This document shows positions 22,888 to 34,821 of a stretch of DNA of 64,000 nt, piece by piece. The notes under the pieces were generated by a model that saw only the letters and a list, made by a program, of their open reading frames with translations, made no database searches and was not told the origin of the DNA. Both the position numbers and the translations under genes were made by a program. The stretch spans positions 86,126,964 through 86,190,963 of the forward strand of contig NW_022098076.1 in the NCBI RefSeq assembly GCF_002288925.2. The letters run 5' to 3'. Each line of letters opens with the position of its first letter. Within the stretch, counting starts at the first letter, position 1. The stretch is from Delphinapterus leucas (Eukaryota; Chordata; Mammalia; Artiodactyla; Monodontidae).

Positions 22888-24144
22888 TCTAGAAAGTGTT
22901 AGGCTTAACTGTTCTCTGAGTAAAATCAGCAACTCAGAAGAAAGATTGTGCACATTCTATTTTTGCTGACAGTGCACAAGAGAAGGCACATTTATTTTAT
23001 GGAAACTAATTAAATTACAAGGAAAATCTAAGGGGCTGCTAAGAGGCAGGAGTTTTTCCCTCTGAGCCTCGAGAGCTCCAGCTTTCCTGGGCTGACGTGT
23101 CACTCTCCCTGGTCATTAGCTGAAGCATTAGGTCCATGTCACCATCAACGTCATCACAGCATCATGTGACCTTTTGTGTGTCGGGGTAAAGTGTAGTCCC
23201 TAGCATCCTTCAAAGAACGAGCTGTGAATATTAAAGGACATTCTTGTAACTGTGAACCATACCAACTGCAATCATTTTTCTCAAGATTAAGCCAATTAAT
23301 TTAGATGCAGATGTCACAGACTGATTAAAAACTACTCAGTAGCAAAGATCCCATTTGCTGCTGAGATGAGAATTAATAGACACAAGCCAGACAACATTTA
23401 TATACGCATGACAGTTCATCAGGGAGCGCAGCACAGGCTCAGTCATTTTTCTGAATGTACAAATTAGCCCAAGGTGAGCCCGCCCCCTCTTCTACTGAAA
23501 ACTGCTTGAATGAATGCCCATAATTGCAGCTTTTAGTACACTGCATTATAAAGCTCTCAGGATTTTGTATCACCATCCTGGTTATCAACTACGGTGAATT
23601 TTGGAAATCAAACATTTAGGAATGCTCACCACACAATCCAGGGTCCACAGGATAGTTTTCAGTTCCAGAAAAAATAGATTTTTTTTTTTGATGCTGACTC
23701 ATGCTTACATTCTGGGAATAAATCCCGAAGGACCATGGATGGAACTAAATGCTTCGGCACTGTGGGATCTGAATGGGGCTCAGGGATGGTGGCAGGGGGC
23801 ACATTACCGGCTTCCAGCTGCAGAGCCAGGAGCTAAAGGTGAGGCAACAGGCAGCATCCAGGGACAAACAGTCCAACCGAGGGGTCAGCTCAAAGGGACC
23901 CCAGCCCAGGTGCAGGGGTTGGATGAGAACCAGGGCCTTCGGATGAGGCAAGACAAAGAGCCTCTGGGCAGGCTGTTCAGCGCACGGTTCTACTGCACTT
24001 CTGGGTGTTTACAAACCTGCAGACATTTTGATTCTCTCCAACAGAGCGATGCCTAGAAAAGACAAATGGTAACACTGGTCCCAACTTGGGTTTTTGCTGA
24101 GCCAGAGAATGGTTTGCTTTTTATTTTAAATACTTTTTAAAATA
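22888..24144. other. Intergenic single-copy block; possible conserved noncoding element
   Basis: No interspersed repeat was recognised. The part at 23200-23580 has dense homeodomain-like and bHLH-like words ('ccaattaatttagatgc', 'ctgattaaaaactact', 'cccataattgcagc'), which suggests a regulatory element but does not prove one. A 151-codon open frame at 23601-24056 shows no protein likeness. Confidence 0.35.
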
Positions 24145-24537
24145 CACGATAGAAAGAACAGGATATGATATCGCTTATATGTGGAATCTAAAACAAATGG
24201 TACAAATGAACTTATTTACAAAGCAGAAATAGAGTCACAGATGTAGAAAACAAACTTACGGTTACCAAGGGGGAAAGAGCGGAGCAGGGATAAATTGTGA
24301 GATTGGGATCAACATATACACATACATGACATGTATATAAAATAGATAACTAATAAGAATCTACTGTTTAGCACAGGAAATTCTACTCAATACTCTGTAA
24401 TGACCTATATGGGAAAAGAATCTAAAAAAAAGTGTGTATATGTATGTGTGTAACTGATTCACTTTGCTGTACAGCAGAAACCAAGACAACATTGTAAATC
24501 AACTATACTCCAATAAAAATAAATTTAAAAAATAAAG
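24145..24537 (+). mobile_element. Cetartiodactyla L1 3' end, fairly young
   Basis: Shows 'ttatatgtggaatctaaaac', 'gagattgggatcaacatata', 'aatagataactaataagaat' and the end 'ctatactccaataaaaataa'. This is the standard L1 3' terminus of this order, 5'-truncated to about 390 bp. Confidence 0.85.
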
Positions 24538-24699
24538 AAGGAACATGATGGCCATTCCAAAAGTCTGACATCTCCTTGAGAATGGAGAATGTATCAAAAA
24601 TACACATCTAAATACTGACCTTTCTCCTTAAAGAGAAGAAATTAGCAACAAGTTTACCATAGAGTCCTGGATTTATGGAGCCAGAATTTGATAACTTCT

Positions 24700-25525
24700 A
24701 GCAAGTAAAATCAATAACATATGTTCATTAAAAATTAAAATTCCAACTGCAAAGCACAGTCTTAAAAAATAAGAGGAAAAAGAAAAATAAGAGGAGAATT
24801 CACTAAAGGGGATATTCAAAGGGCCAGTAAATATATGAAAAGAAGCTCATCAGCATTAGTCATCAGGGAAATGCTAATTAAAACCAAAATAAATAATATC
24901 ACACATCCCACCAGAATGGCTAAAATTAAAAAGGCTGACAATGACATGTGTTGACAAGGATGCAGGGAGGTGGGGTCTTGCAGACACTGCTGGGAGGATG
25001 TAAATTGGTACAACTACTCTGGATAACTTTTTAGTAGTACCTGCTAATGTCAAACATAAACATATCCTGTGACTTGGCAATTTCACTGCAAGGTTTTACT
25101 CACATCCCACAGAAATGCAGATCAAAAGCACCAAAACACATGGTCATTGCAATTTTATTTGTAATAGCCAAAAACTGGAAATAACCAATATATCCATCAG
25201 GTAAATAGATGAACAAATTATGGTGGACTCATTTACTGGAATAAAAATGAACAAATTACAACTCCATGCAACAACATAGTTGAATCAAACAAAATATAGA
25301 ACAAAATTAATACATAATGTTAGAAGTCAGGATAAGGGTATCTTTCGGGGCAGGGAATAGCTGACGATGGGAGAAGGCAATACCAGCATTCTGGGGAACT
25401 GGTGTTGCTTCAGTTTTTATGCGGATCATGGTTACATGATACGTGAGAATTCACAGAGCTGTGTCCCCTTATGATTTGTGCACTTCTCTGTGTGTTTGTT
25501 TTACTTTAATAATAACGTTTTAAGT
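24700..25525 (+). mobile_element. Old L1 fragment, 3' region
   Basis: 'gaagctcatcagcattagtc', 'atgctaattaaaaccaaaat' and 'ttgtaatagccaaaaactgg' are L1 ORF2/3' region text. Degraded. A CHR SINE inserted at its 3' edge. Confidence 0.7.
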
Positions 25526-25542
25526 TTAAAAAAATAGGAGGA

Positions 25543-25815
25543 GGGCTTCCCTGGTGGCGCAGTGGTTAAGAATCCGCCTGCCAATGCAGGAGACACAGGT
25601 TCGATCCCTGGTCCAGGAAGATCCCACATGCCGTGTAGCAACTAAGCCTGTGCGCCACAACTACTGAGCCTGTGCCCTAGAGCCTTCGAACCACTGCTAC
25701 TGAAGCCTGTGCGCCTAGAGCCCATGCTCCGCAACAACAGAAGCCACCTCAGTAAGAACCCGCGCACAGCAATGAAGACCCAACGCAGCCATAAATAAAT
25801 AAATAAATTTATTTT
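25543..25815 (+). mobile_element. CHR SINE, long form, with 17-bp target duplication
   Basis: Head 'gggcttccctggtggcgcag', body with two 'actgaagcctgtgcgcc'-like steps, and an (AAAT)n tail. Flanked by a perfect 17-bp duplication 'ttaaaaaaataggagga' at 25526-25542 and 25816-25832. Confidence 0.95.
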
Positions 25816-25959
25816 TTAAAAAAATAGGAGGAAAACTTATAAAGAGCAACTTCAGGAAAGCCCCAGTGACTACACAAATTTTTCCTTACTTGTTGACCTG
25901 AGTCTTCAGAACGAACCACTGGATTCATTCCTTTAAGCTGTTTCTCTATGCAACGTACA

Positions 25960-26055
25960 TTAATTCACCAAATATTTATGGAGGGCTTATTATGGGCCAG
26001 GCATTATGCCAGAATACAAAGATGAATAAGATAGGTTTGAAAATTCACAGTCTAG
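25960..26055 (-). repeat. L2-like LINE relic
   Basis: 'ttcaccaaatatttatggag' and 'gggccaggcattatgccaga' are the reverse of the common L2 3' end. Short and diverged. Confidence 0.55.
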
Positions 26056-27271
26056 GAAAGCTCAACTGCTTTCTCATCCCACACTCTTCTGAACATTTTA
26101 CACACACCTTCTCATTTAATTCACATCTTCTCTTGAATTCTCTCAGGAGCCCAGTCCATAAGTCAGTGGCAGAGGTCATAATCAAACCCAGTTCAGACGA
26201 ACTGCACAACAGATATCTTCCTTGTACACCAGGCTTAGCAATGTGTCGTGTTTACCATGGTAACTCTTGCTAATCCACAGCAGACATGACTAAACACCAT
26301 ACGGTTCACTCCCTGGCTTTGATGTGGCCTCCCCATCACGGCTCACTTGACAATCATGATAGAACAAGGAGCATCAGCCCACTGGGTGTCACTTTTCTGC
26401 TATTCTTGATACTTTGTTACTTTGGCCCTCTTCATTTGAAAATACTCTCGTGAAAAGCTGCAAACTATTATCAGTCATTTGCCTCTGGCTATGAATAGAG
26501 CATCTGAGGGTATATTTGGACCCAAGAGCAGAGCAGAAAGCATGCAATCAACACAGGTCTAGAGCTTTCAGGGGAGTGCTGCAAGATGGCTAAGGCCCTG
26601 CAGGAAACTTATTTAACCCACTATATTGCCTCAAGTAGAATTAGCCTTGGTGATAAACAGTAGGCTGATAAATTAATCCTCCTGGAAACATAGGGCGACT
26701 GTAAGCGATCCCAAGGTCAACAGTGTGAATTTCAGCTCCTATTATGTGCAAACATTCTGGGCTGTTAAAAACTCAACTCCTGATGTCAGCAGAACTCCCC
26801 ATCAGTTCTCAAGTAAGAGGATTTACCAACATTCTTTATTTGTGCCCTACACAGCCATCCATCTTTCATTATTAATGTTGGTGACAGTGACCCATCCTAT
26901 CCGTGTGTAATCTGAACTCAGCAGAGTGAGAGGCTGCTTCCTTCCCCTAATGAGACACACCATGCTCTGTCCCCAGAAAAAAAGGCCACGATGGGGGAAG
27001 TTGCTGGGCCAGGACATTTGTTCCAACACTAAAGGTAAACAGTAAAGATGCCACAGCTCAGTGTGGGACTCAGTAGTTCTTTTGTTTCATTGTGCATATA
27101 AAAGGGAAAAATACTTTCAAAAAAAAGTTTCAAGCTCTTACTAGTTCACTTTAAATGTGGTTTGCTATATTTTGCAGGCTTCTACCTCATAGAACTTTAG
27201 GATTTCTAGCCAGAAATACTTTAGACTAGCTCATCAACCTTGTTTTCATGGACATTAAAACTGAAGCAGAA
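26056..27271. other. Intergenic, nothing recognised
   Basis: No gene or clear repeat was recognised. Confidence 0.4.
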
Positions 27272-27570
27272 GGGACTTCCTTGGTGGCGCAGTGGTTGAG
27301 AATCTGCCTGCTAATGCAGGGGGCACGGGTTCGAGCCCTGGTCTGGGAAGATCCCACATGCCGCGGAGCAGCTAAGCCCGTGAGCCACAACTACTGAGCC
27401 TGCGCGTCTGGAGCCTGTGCTCCGCAACAAGAGAGGCCGCGATAGTGAAGAGGCCTATGCACTGCGATGAAGAGTGGCCCCTGCTCGCCGCAACTAGAGA
27501 AAGCCCTCGCACAGAAACGAAGACCCAACACAGCCAAAAATAAATATAAAAATAAATAAATAAATAAAAG
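27272..27570 (+). mobile_element. CHR SINE, long form
   Basis: Begins 'gggacttccttggtggcgca' and ends with an (AAAT)n tail. It shares diagnostic positions ('gagaatctgcctgctaatgc', 'gccctggtctggga', 'gaggccgcgatagtga') with the copy at 30338, so both belong to one subfamily. Confidence 0.93.
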
Positions 27571-27726
27571 ATTACCATTAATAAAAAAAACAAAAACAAA
27601 ACAAAACCTTGGATGGTAGATAGGTCACTTAACCTGTCTCTGAACTTTAAAAAAAAAAACAAGCAGAAAGAGGGACTCACCCATGCATGACTTAGGAGAG
27701 CGGGTTCCTGCCTTCAGACTTGCAGT

Positions 27727-28181
27727 TGTGGACGAAGAAAGTTGCCTGCCATATCAGTAAACAAAGATGTTATGGCCATCATGCCATAGCCACTGCAGCC
27801 AATGACCCCTCTCCACAGTGTACCCTGAGGGAATTCAGGATGGAGAAAAACAAGATACCGGCCCTAGATAGCTAAGGTGCATTTCAAAGGAATGATTGCA
27901 GTGAGCCCTGACTCTTGCATCTTCCCATACAGAGAAAAGCACTAAATTCATTAACTTGATTATGTCTGTTTTTTCTTTAATTAACAGTAATCTTTTGAAG
28001 CTGACCACCTGGTTTTTGCTGCAAAAACTCCTATATACCCTGGCTCCTCCCTTACCTCTTTGGAAACGTCCCTCAGAGCTATCTGAGAGGCTGCCTCCCA
28101 GGCTTAAGTCCTCAGTATGTCTGCTGAATAAAACATAATTCTTAGCTTTTAGAGTGTGCTTTTTTTTTTTTTCAGTCGACA
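27727..28181 (+). mobile_element. Solo retroviral LTR (ERV1/gamma-like) with 4-bp target duplication
   Basis: A 455-bp element with TGTGG...CGACA ends, i.e. the TG...CA ends of an LTR. It contains a TATA-like 'tcctatataccctggc' near 28030 and a poly(A) signal 'aataaaa' near 28127. It is flanked by 'cagt' at 27723-27726 and 28182-28185; a 4-bp duplication is typical of gamma-type retroviruses. No viral genes adjoin, so it is a solo LTR left by recombination. The 178-codon minus frame across it is fortuitous. Confidence 0.8.
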
Positions 28182-28572
28182 CAGTCCAGGAGCCTCTACA
28201 CCTCCTCTTCTGTGATTTTCTAACCATGAACAAACACACATGTGCATGCACGTGTGCACACACACACCACCCCCAATCTACATGGAGGGACTTCTCAGGA
28301 AATTTGGAAAATAGGAGATCTCTGTCTTTAGTGCCTCCGTCTTCTTCCTTTTCATTCTGACTTCTCACCAACCCCCATCTCCACTCCGGTCAAGTTCTCA
28401 TTCAGAGAATTTCCTTCCAGCTAAGAAGAGAAACAACTGGGTGAACTCTTTCTCACAGTTACGTGCATTTTAAAAAAAGAAGTCAGGTAGAGTTAGTTAC
28501 ACACACACACCATCCCCGCCAGAAGAACAGCTCCCTAAGGGTGGAATTTTAGATCTAAGCAAGGAATTTATT

Positions 28573-28722
28573 ACAGTCAGCCCTCCATATCCAGGTTCGG
28601 CATGGAGAGCCAACTCTACTAAACCATCTTATATAAGAGACTTGAGCATCTGCGGATTTTGGTGTCCATGGGTTGGGGTCCTGGAAACAGCTCCCTGTGG
28701 ACACCAGGGGACAACTGTACTT
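28573..28722 (+). mobile_element. MER2/Tigger-type DNA transposon relic
   Basis: 'cagtcagccctccatatcca', 'gacttgagcatctgcggatt' and 'ttggggtcctggaaacagc' match the MER2-type non-autonomous Tigger pattern, with the complementary end 'gacaccaggggacaactgta'. It is internally deleted to about 150 bp. Confidence 0.75.
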
Positions 28723-28802
28723 TTATCGTGAGGTAGGGGGAACTTTTTACAGACTGCTCCTACCTTGGTCTACAAGTTAAACCATATTCACATCCACAAT
28801 GT

Positions 28803-28883
28803 GGTCTCTCTCTCTCACTCTCTCTCTCTCCCCGGCCCCCTCCTTTATATATATATGCACACACACACATGCACACACACACA
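28803..28883. repeat. Compound (TC)n-(TA)n-(CA)n simple repeat
   Basis: A TC run, a short C-rich break, then 'tatatatatatg' and two CA runs. Confidence 0.9.
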
Positions 28884-28914
28884 TTTATTACCTAATCACT
28901 GTAGAAACATTTCT

Positions 28915-31215
28915 GAAATTGTGGAGTAAGGACCTCAAACAATCCACTCCTCCATGAAAGCAATAAGAACGCTGGAAAAATTGTCAAAAACAACATTTGT
29001 TAGAACTCTGGAAATTAACCAAAGGTGTGCAGTCATCTGAGGAACACTAATTCAAGAAAACCTGCTGAATCTCAGTAAGAACAATGAACCCTATATTTTT
29101 CCTTGCCCTAATCCCATCCCCATTTCCCCAGCTCCATGGTAGCCTTGAAAACTAACAGCCCCACAACTATGATAGCTGTGAAAATGGTCAGCCTAGCAGC
29201 CACTGGAGGGAGGAAAGAGGGTCTGGAGCTCCTCAAAGCCTATCCTCAAGAGAACTGTCACTATTTGATCTGCCTAGAAGCATCCTGAAAAGTACCCTTC
29301 TCAAGGTTATCATTATATGACCTTACTCAAAACTCATTCTATTCAAACAACCCTATTCCCAGGGCATTTGTAAACAAACGAAAAACAATTTGTGTCAGTT
29401 GTTTAACATTGCAGCTGCCTGAGATAACAATAGCACTTGGGACTGAACAAAAAACTTTTTAAAAGCTGGGAAATGAGATGCCCATAGGGGGCTTGGAAAA
29501 GCTCTGACATATTCCTGGGGATCTAGAAGACTGTATGCATTTGTAGAGCTGTGCAGGTGCCCAGGGAAGACCCGAAAAGGCCCTAATCCCTCCCCTCTGG
29601 CTGACTTTGAGGCTCTGCATGAGCCACAAGTGAAGCTAAAGCAGAGTAGTAAACTGCCTGCCTGCGAATTGAAGGCATGTCCCAATATACATACATACAC
29701 ATAGAGGCCCCGCAAAGACTGACTTACCACTGCATGCATTTAAAGAAACCTGTGTCCAGTCATTAGCTGCCCATCAAACTAACCAAGCAGAGACTTCAGT
29801 GGCCACATATGAGCAAAAGTACAGATTATACAGAATTAGCCCAGAGAAGCCACTAAACAAACAACAACAAACAACAACAACATCTAACAGCAACAACAAC
29901 AAACCCTGCAAGGGGGGAGATATGATTTACGATATTATGAAAACTATCCAATCTTCAACAAACAAATACAAGACATGCAAAGAAACAGGAAACTATGGTT
30001 TATACACAGTGGGGGGAGGGAGAGGAGGCAATAGAAAGTTAGACATCTGACTTGTTAAACAAAGATTTTTAAAGAGCTATAATAAATATATTCAAAGAAT
30101 TAAAAGAAACCACCTATCAAAAATTAAAGGAAGGACTGAGAAAAATATTACAAAAAATAGAGAATATCAGTTAAATCATATAAATTATGAAAAAAAGAAA
30201 TTCTGAAGCAGAAAAGTACAATAACTGAAATGAAAAATTCACTAGAGGGTAAATGCATTAGGAAGACATAACAAGCTATAAACATACACGCACCTGACAA
30301 CAAAGCCCAAAAAACATGAAGCAAAACTGACAGAACCGGCTTCCCTGGTGGCGCAGTGGTTGAGAATCTGCCTGCTAATGCAGGGGACACGGGTTCGAGC
30401 CCTGGTCTGGGAGGATCCCACATGCCACAGAGCAACTGGGCCCGTGAGCCACAACTACTGAGCCTGCGCGTCTGGAGCCTGTGCTCTGCAACAAGAGAGG
30501 CCGCGATAGTGAGAGGCCCGCGCACTGCGATGAAGAGTGGCCCCCGCTTGCCACAACCAGAGAAAGCCCTCGCACAGAAACGAAGACCCAACACAGCAAA
30601 AATTAATTAATTAATTAAAAAAAAACAAACCTGACAGAACCAAAGGGAGAACTAAACAATAACAGAGACTTCATACTTCACTTCAATAATGAGTAGACAG
30701 CTAAGCAGAAGATCAACAAAGAAAGAGAAGACTTCAACAACACTGTAAACCAATTAGTCCTAACAGCTGTCTATAGAACCCTCCGCCCAGCAACAGCATA
30801 ATACTCATTCTTCTCAAGTGCACATGGAACATTCTCCAGGATAGACCATATGCTAGACATAAAACAAGCCACAATAAATTAGAAAGGACTGAAATCAAGC
30901 AAAGAATGTTCTCTGATCACAATGGAATTAAATTAAAAATCAATAACAAAAGAAAGTTTGGGAAATTCACAAATATGTGGTAATTAAACAGCACACTACT
31001 AAATAAGCCAAAAATGAAATCATAAGGAAAATTAGAAAATGCTTGGAGATTAATAGAAACAAAAACACATCGTAGCAAAAGGTATGGTATTGAAGGAAAG
31101 CAGTGCTTGGAGGGAAATGTGTAGCTGTAACACCCATATTAAAGAAAGAAGAAGGGCCTCATATAAATAACCTAACCTTCCACCTTAGGAAGCTAGAAAA
31201 AGAAGGGCAGTCTAA
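28915..31215 (+). mobile_element. Old L1 LINE fragment with a nested CHR SINE
   Basis: After 30240 the L1 ORF2 text is clear ('attcttctcaagtgcacatg', 'aacattctccaggatagacc', 'gtagctgtaacacccatatt'); the earlier part (28915-30240) is a weaker match to the upstream L1 region. The element is split by the SINE at 30338-30630. No intact frame remains. Confidence 0.65.
30338..30630 (+). mobile_element. CHR SINE, long form, with 11-bp target duplication
   Basis: A complete long CHR copy with an (AATT)n/A-rich tail. Perfect duplication 'ctgacagaacc' at 30327-30337 and 30631-30641. It interrupts an older L1, giving a clear order of insertion. Confidence 0.95.
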
Positions 31216-31744
31216 ATGCAAAGCATGAAGGAAGGACATAGTGAAGCTTAGAATGGAAATAATAGTCACTGTGTGTTATCTCTAAGAAAGTGGGCATGTG
31301 AGAGAAGACAACCACCTTCACAGGCAATGTGTCAGGGCAATGATAGCTTATTTCTGAACCTAGAGTTTGGGGTGTTATATTTCCACAGAGAGTCATTGTT
31401 GCAAAGGCACTTGAGCAAGTGATGAGACAAAGAGACAATATGAGATAAAAACCTACACTGTGCATTTCCTATCCCCAGGGGCAAGGTCCAGACTCCATGC
31501 TTTGAGAGCTCTAAGAGGATCGTACCTCAGATTGCCCTGACTGTATTCTCCTCAACTCCCATCACTAGCCAGTTTCACTTTTGGTCATTGTAAGAGATGC
31601 TTTCCCATCCTCTGCAAAACCATAAACAAATTGCTGGATCAGCAGAGACAAGGAGACAGGAGACCCTCGACTGAGAAACTCTGCTCCTGCAGGGGTGAGA
31701 CAGGAAGGGGGCAGGGCACAACCTTTAAAAGAATGACATAGCCA
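31216..31744. other. Intergenic, nothing recognised
   Basis: No gene or clear repeat was recognised. Confidence 0.4.
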
Positions 31745-32160
31745 GAGGACATGACATAAACTGGTTAGAACCAACTAGGTCCAAGATAGCAGACAAGTCG
31801 ACTTCCACTAAATCCTGAGCCTCAGTATGCGCTCATTGTAACACATCAGCACGCTAAATGACACACCCACAGGAGCCATGGGCGGTGGCCCAATTCCTGG
31901 AGATCCCCACCCCTTCCCCAGAATAGCTGGAATACTCCTCACACTCATTAGCCTGTGAAATCACCCACCCCGTACCCTGGCACTATTCTCACCTTCCAAG
32001 ATGGCCCACACTCTGTCTGTGGAGTGTGTTTCTCCCTGAATAAACATTCTTTCACTTTACTATGGCTTGCTCTTGAATTCTTCCCTGCATGAAGCCAAGA
32101 ACCCACACTCGGCAGCCGTCCCAGGAACTCACCTGAGACCTAGGACGTGACCATCTTCTC
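31745..32160 (+). mobile_element. Probable retroviral LTR remnant
   Basis: 'acataaactggttagaacca' at the left, 'ctccctgaataaacattctt' (poly(A) signal region) and 'gcttgctcttgaattcttcc' in order look like an ERV LTR of this mammal group. The ends could not be fixed and no target duplication was found, so the coordinates are approximate. Confidence 0.55.
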
Positions 32161-32697
32161 GCACCACACTTTGTTTCCTGCCAATAGGGGCAACAGCAAA
32201 AGTTGGGAAGGATCAAGGAACACATTACAGACAAGAGTAAGGAATCTGGATTGGAAGAAGGGAGAGACAAGTGGCTGGAAATGTCTCTAGTTCTGCACAC
32301 TGAGGAGCCCCAGGCTCAAACCATCCATTCTCCACATTCAGTCCCAGGGACCATTACCCCAAATCTCTCTGAACCAAGGGTAAACAAGTATTATGAGTCA
32401 CTGCTATGCTGAGGACCACCCAACCCATTGGCCACTTAGGTATGCTCTAGAATATTCTCTCTGTAGCAGCAGTGATTAGGTCATCAAGCTAATGTGATTC
32501 ACATAGCAGCAGTGATTCACGCATCAAGACCAACATTAACTATTTCACTGTCCCTGAACCCTTCCTCATATTTCCCCCAGATCCTGTCTCCCATTAGTGT
32601 TTGTTCACTGAGGTTTCATCACTACAATAATCGTATGTCCTGGATGTGTTTTTAGTAAAGGTGATTTACATTATTTTATCACTTTAATCTTCACAGC
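32161..32697. other. Intergenic; imperfect short duplication
   Basis: No gene was seen. 'agcagcagtgatt' occurs twice (near 32466 and 32504) with following 'catcaag' words, a small imperfect tandem duplication. Confidence 0.4.
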
Positions 32698-32712
32698 AAA
32701 ACTACAAGGCAG

Positions 32713-32839
32713 GGACTTCCCTGATGGTCCAGTGGTTAAGACTCTGCACTCCCAAAGCAGGGGGGCCTGGGTTCAAACCCTGGTCAGGGAACTAAGATCC
32801 CACATGCCGCACAACATGGCTTGGAAAAAAAAAAAAAGG
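32713..32839 (+). mobile_element. Short tRNA-derived SINE with 15-bp target duplication
   Basis: About 125 bp: 'ggacttccctgatggtccag', 'gggttcaaaccctggtcagg', 'aactaagatcccacatgcc', then an A-tail. It lacks the longer CHR body, so it belongs to a shorter related family. Flanks at 32698-32712 and 32840-32854 match at 14 of 15 bases. Confidence 0.9.
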
Positions 32840-33129
32840 AAAACTACAAGACAGATATTATTACTCTTCTGACTTAGGGAGCTGAGTCTCAGAAAGTTTC
32901 AGTTTCAGAGGCAGCCTGGGATGAGAATTTAGGAATAATTCACCTCAAAAATTTGCAGTTTTCTCAACTGACCAGCCTCCCACTCCTGGTACCCTAAAAC
33001 CATCCTTAACTCTTTTTATGGAGACCCATTATAAAAAGTACCTTCTCCCAAAAGGGAAAAAAGTCTCATAATCAAGAATGGATGTAAGAAGTTAGCCAAA
33101 ACCTTCCATTAAGAGCAATCTCAAATGAG

Positions 33130-33625
33130 AGTTAAAATGAAGAACAAGCTGAGGGTAATAAATAGGCAAAAATCAATGAAGAGTGATTTTCTTTCTTTCC
33201 AATCTGTATACATTCTATTTCTTTTTCTTGTCTTATTGAGTAGCTAAGACTTCCAGTATTATGTTGAGTAGGAGTGATAAAAGAGGATCTTAGGGAGAAA
33301 GTATCCAGATTCTCACCATTATATATGTTAGCTGTACATTTTTTATATATGTTCTTTATCAAGTTGAGGAAGTTCCGTTTTATTCTTAGTTTTTCTGAGA
33401 GTTTGTATAATTGAGAGTTTGTATAATGAATGGCTGTTGGATTTTATCAAATGCTTTTCCTGCATTTGACTGTAAGACTGATTTTTCTTCTTTGGCTTAT
33501 TGATGTGATGGATGGATTACATTAACTGATTTTTTTTTTTTTTAACATTGAACCTGCCTTGAATATCTGGAATAAATCCTGTTTGTGGTACCTCATTTTT
33601 AATACATTATTGGATTTATATCCAA
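33130..33625 (-). mobile_element. L1 ORF2 fragment, minus orientation
   Basis: On the plus strand this is the reverse of L1 ORF2 ('tatcaaatgcttttcctgca', 'ggcttattgatgtgatggat', 'ggaataaatcctgtttgtgg'). Degraded, with no open frame. Confidence 0.75.
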
Positions 33626-34821
33626 CAAGATATATCAATATAGAAAATGTTGAGTCATGTTGGGCCCCCAAACTCAACAGTACCTGTGTGAAAAGACTTG
33701 GAGAAAAAATAGGTATGGAAGAAAACACAGCAGACTTCTAGTATTAGCATTCTAAGGGTGCACAGGGAAGGCAGGGTTATTGTGAGGAGATTGTAGAGGG
33801 AAGGAAAGGAGAGGGGAAGAGGAAATAAAAGGAGAAGAACTTCAACAAATGGGAAAAAAAGGTAGAGCACAATGTTAACTAAAAACAAGTGTTAATGTTT
33901 GCTGAGCACTTTTACTATAAGCTAGACACTGTCCTAAGTGCCTTTTAGTATATTTAGATGAATTCATAACGGGCTAAATAGCCTAATCTCAAGAGACAGA
34001 GGGTTGATGGAAACTATCTTTCTCCATTTTATCTACGAGGATGTCAAGAGAGACCCTGATCCAATGTTTTTCAGAATTACTTCATGTACTTGTGCAGCAT
34101 GCATCATCTTCCTCAGCCTTTGGGTGGGGAAAGGTGAGATCACAGTTTACACAGAGACGAAGCAGCTCAGTGAGGCTTTGGCCTCACACATCTGCCTCTG
34201 GAGTTCAAGGGCTCAGCCTCCATGAGAATATACTGTCTGCCACAGAGAATATAAACGTCTATCTGTAAAATTATTCTAAACACGTAAACCTCGAATATGC
34301 CAGGGACCAGGTCTAGAATGGGACATGGACAGATGGAAACATCAAGCTGGAAAAAAAATAGACTGGGAGTGATGTCAACCACATGTTCAGTATTAATTAA
34401 CAGTGTGATGTGGTGGCCAAGAAAGTGAATGTGATCTCAGGCTCTGGGGATGGAGGTAAAGGGTCTGTAATGAGAGAGCCTCTCACTGTGGTCTGTGTCA
34501 GGCAGACACCACAGGACTATTCTTTTAGTGTAAGTATGCCCATTTGAAGAAGGGACACAAACAATGACAAGATGTCAGGAACTTGAGAGAGAGTGAGTGA
34601 CTCTGGCATTGTGTCAAACGGACAGGGTGAGATGTCACCAGGAATTAAAGGAAATGTGTGAGGTGGAGCTTAGAGGAGAAAAATATTGGGATGGGGAAAT
34701 CAGAAGAAATGAGAGGGTACTTCAAATATTTTAAGGAGTACCTCATGGAAAGGGGATTAGATGTTACCTAGAATGATTTCAAAAGATTGGACCAGAATGA
34801 AAATTGCCAGGAGAAAGGAGG
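33626..34821. other. Intergenic; MIR3-like patch
   Basis: A weak MIR3-like segment at about 33893-34000 ('gtttgctgagcacttttact', 'gtcctaagtgcc'). The remainder is unannotated purine-rich DNA. Confidence 0.4.

Noticed and set aside
27835..28371. 178-codon minus-strand frame
   Set aside because: It lies mostly over the antisense of a solo LTR and a poly-T run, with no retroviral or cellular protein motif.
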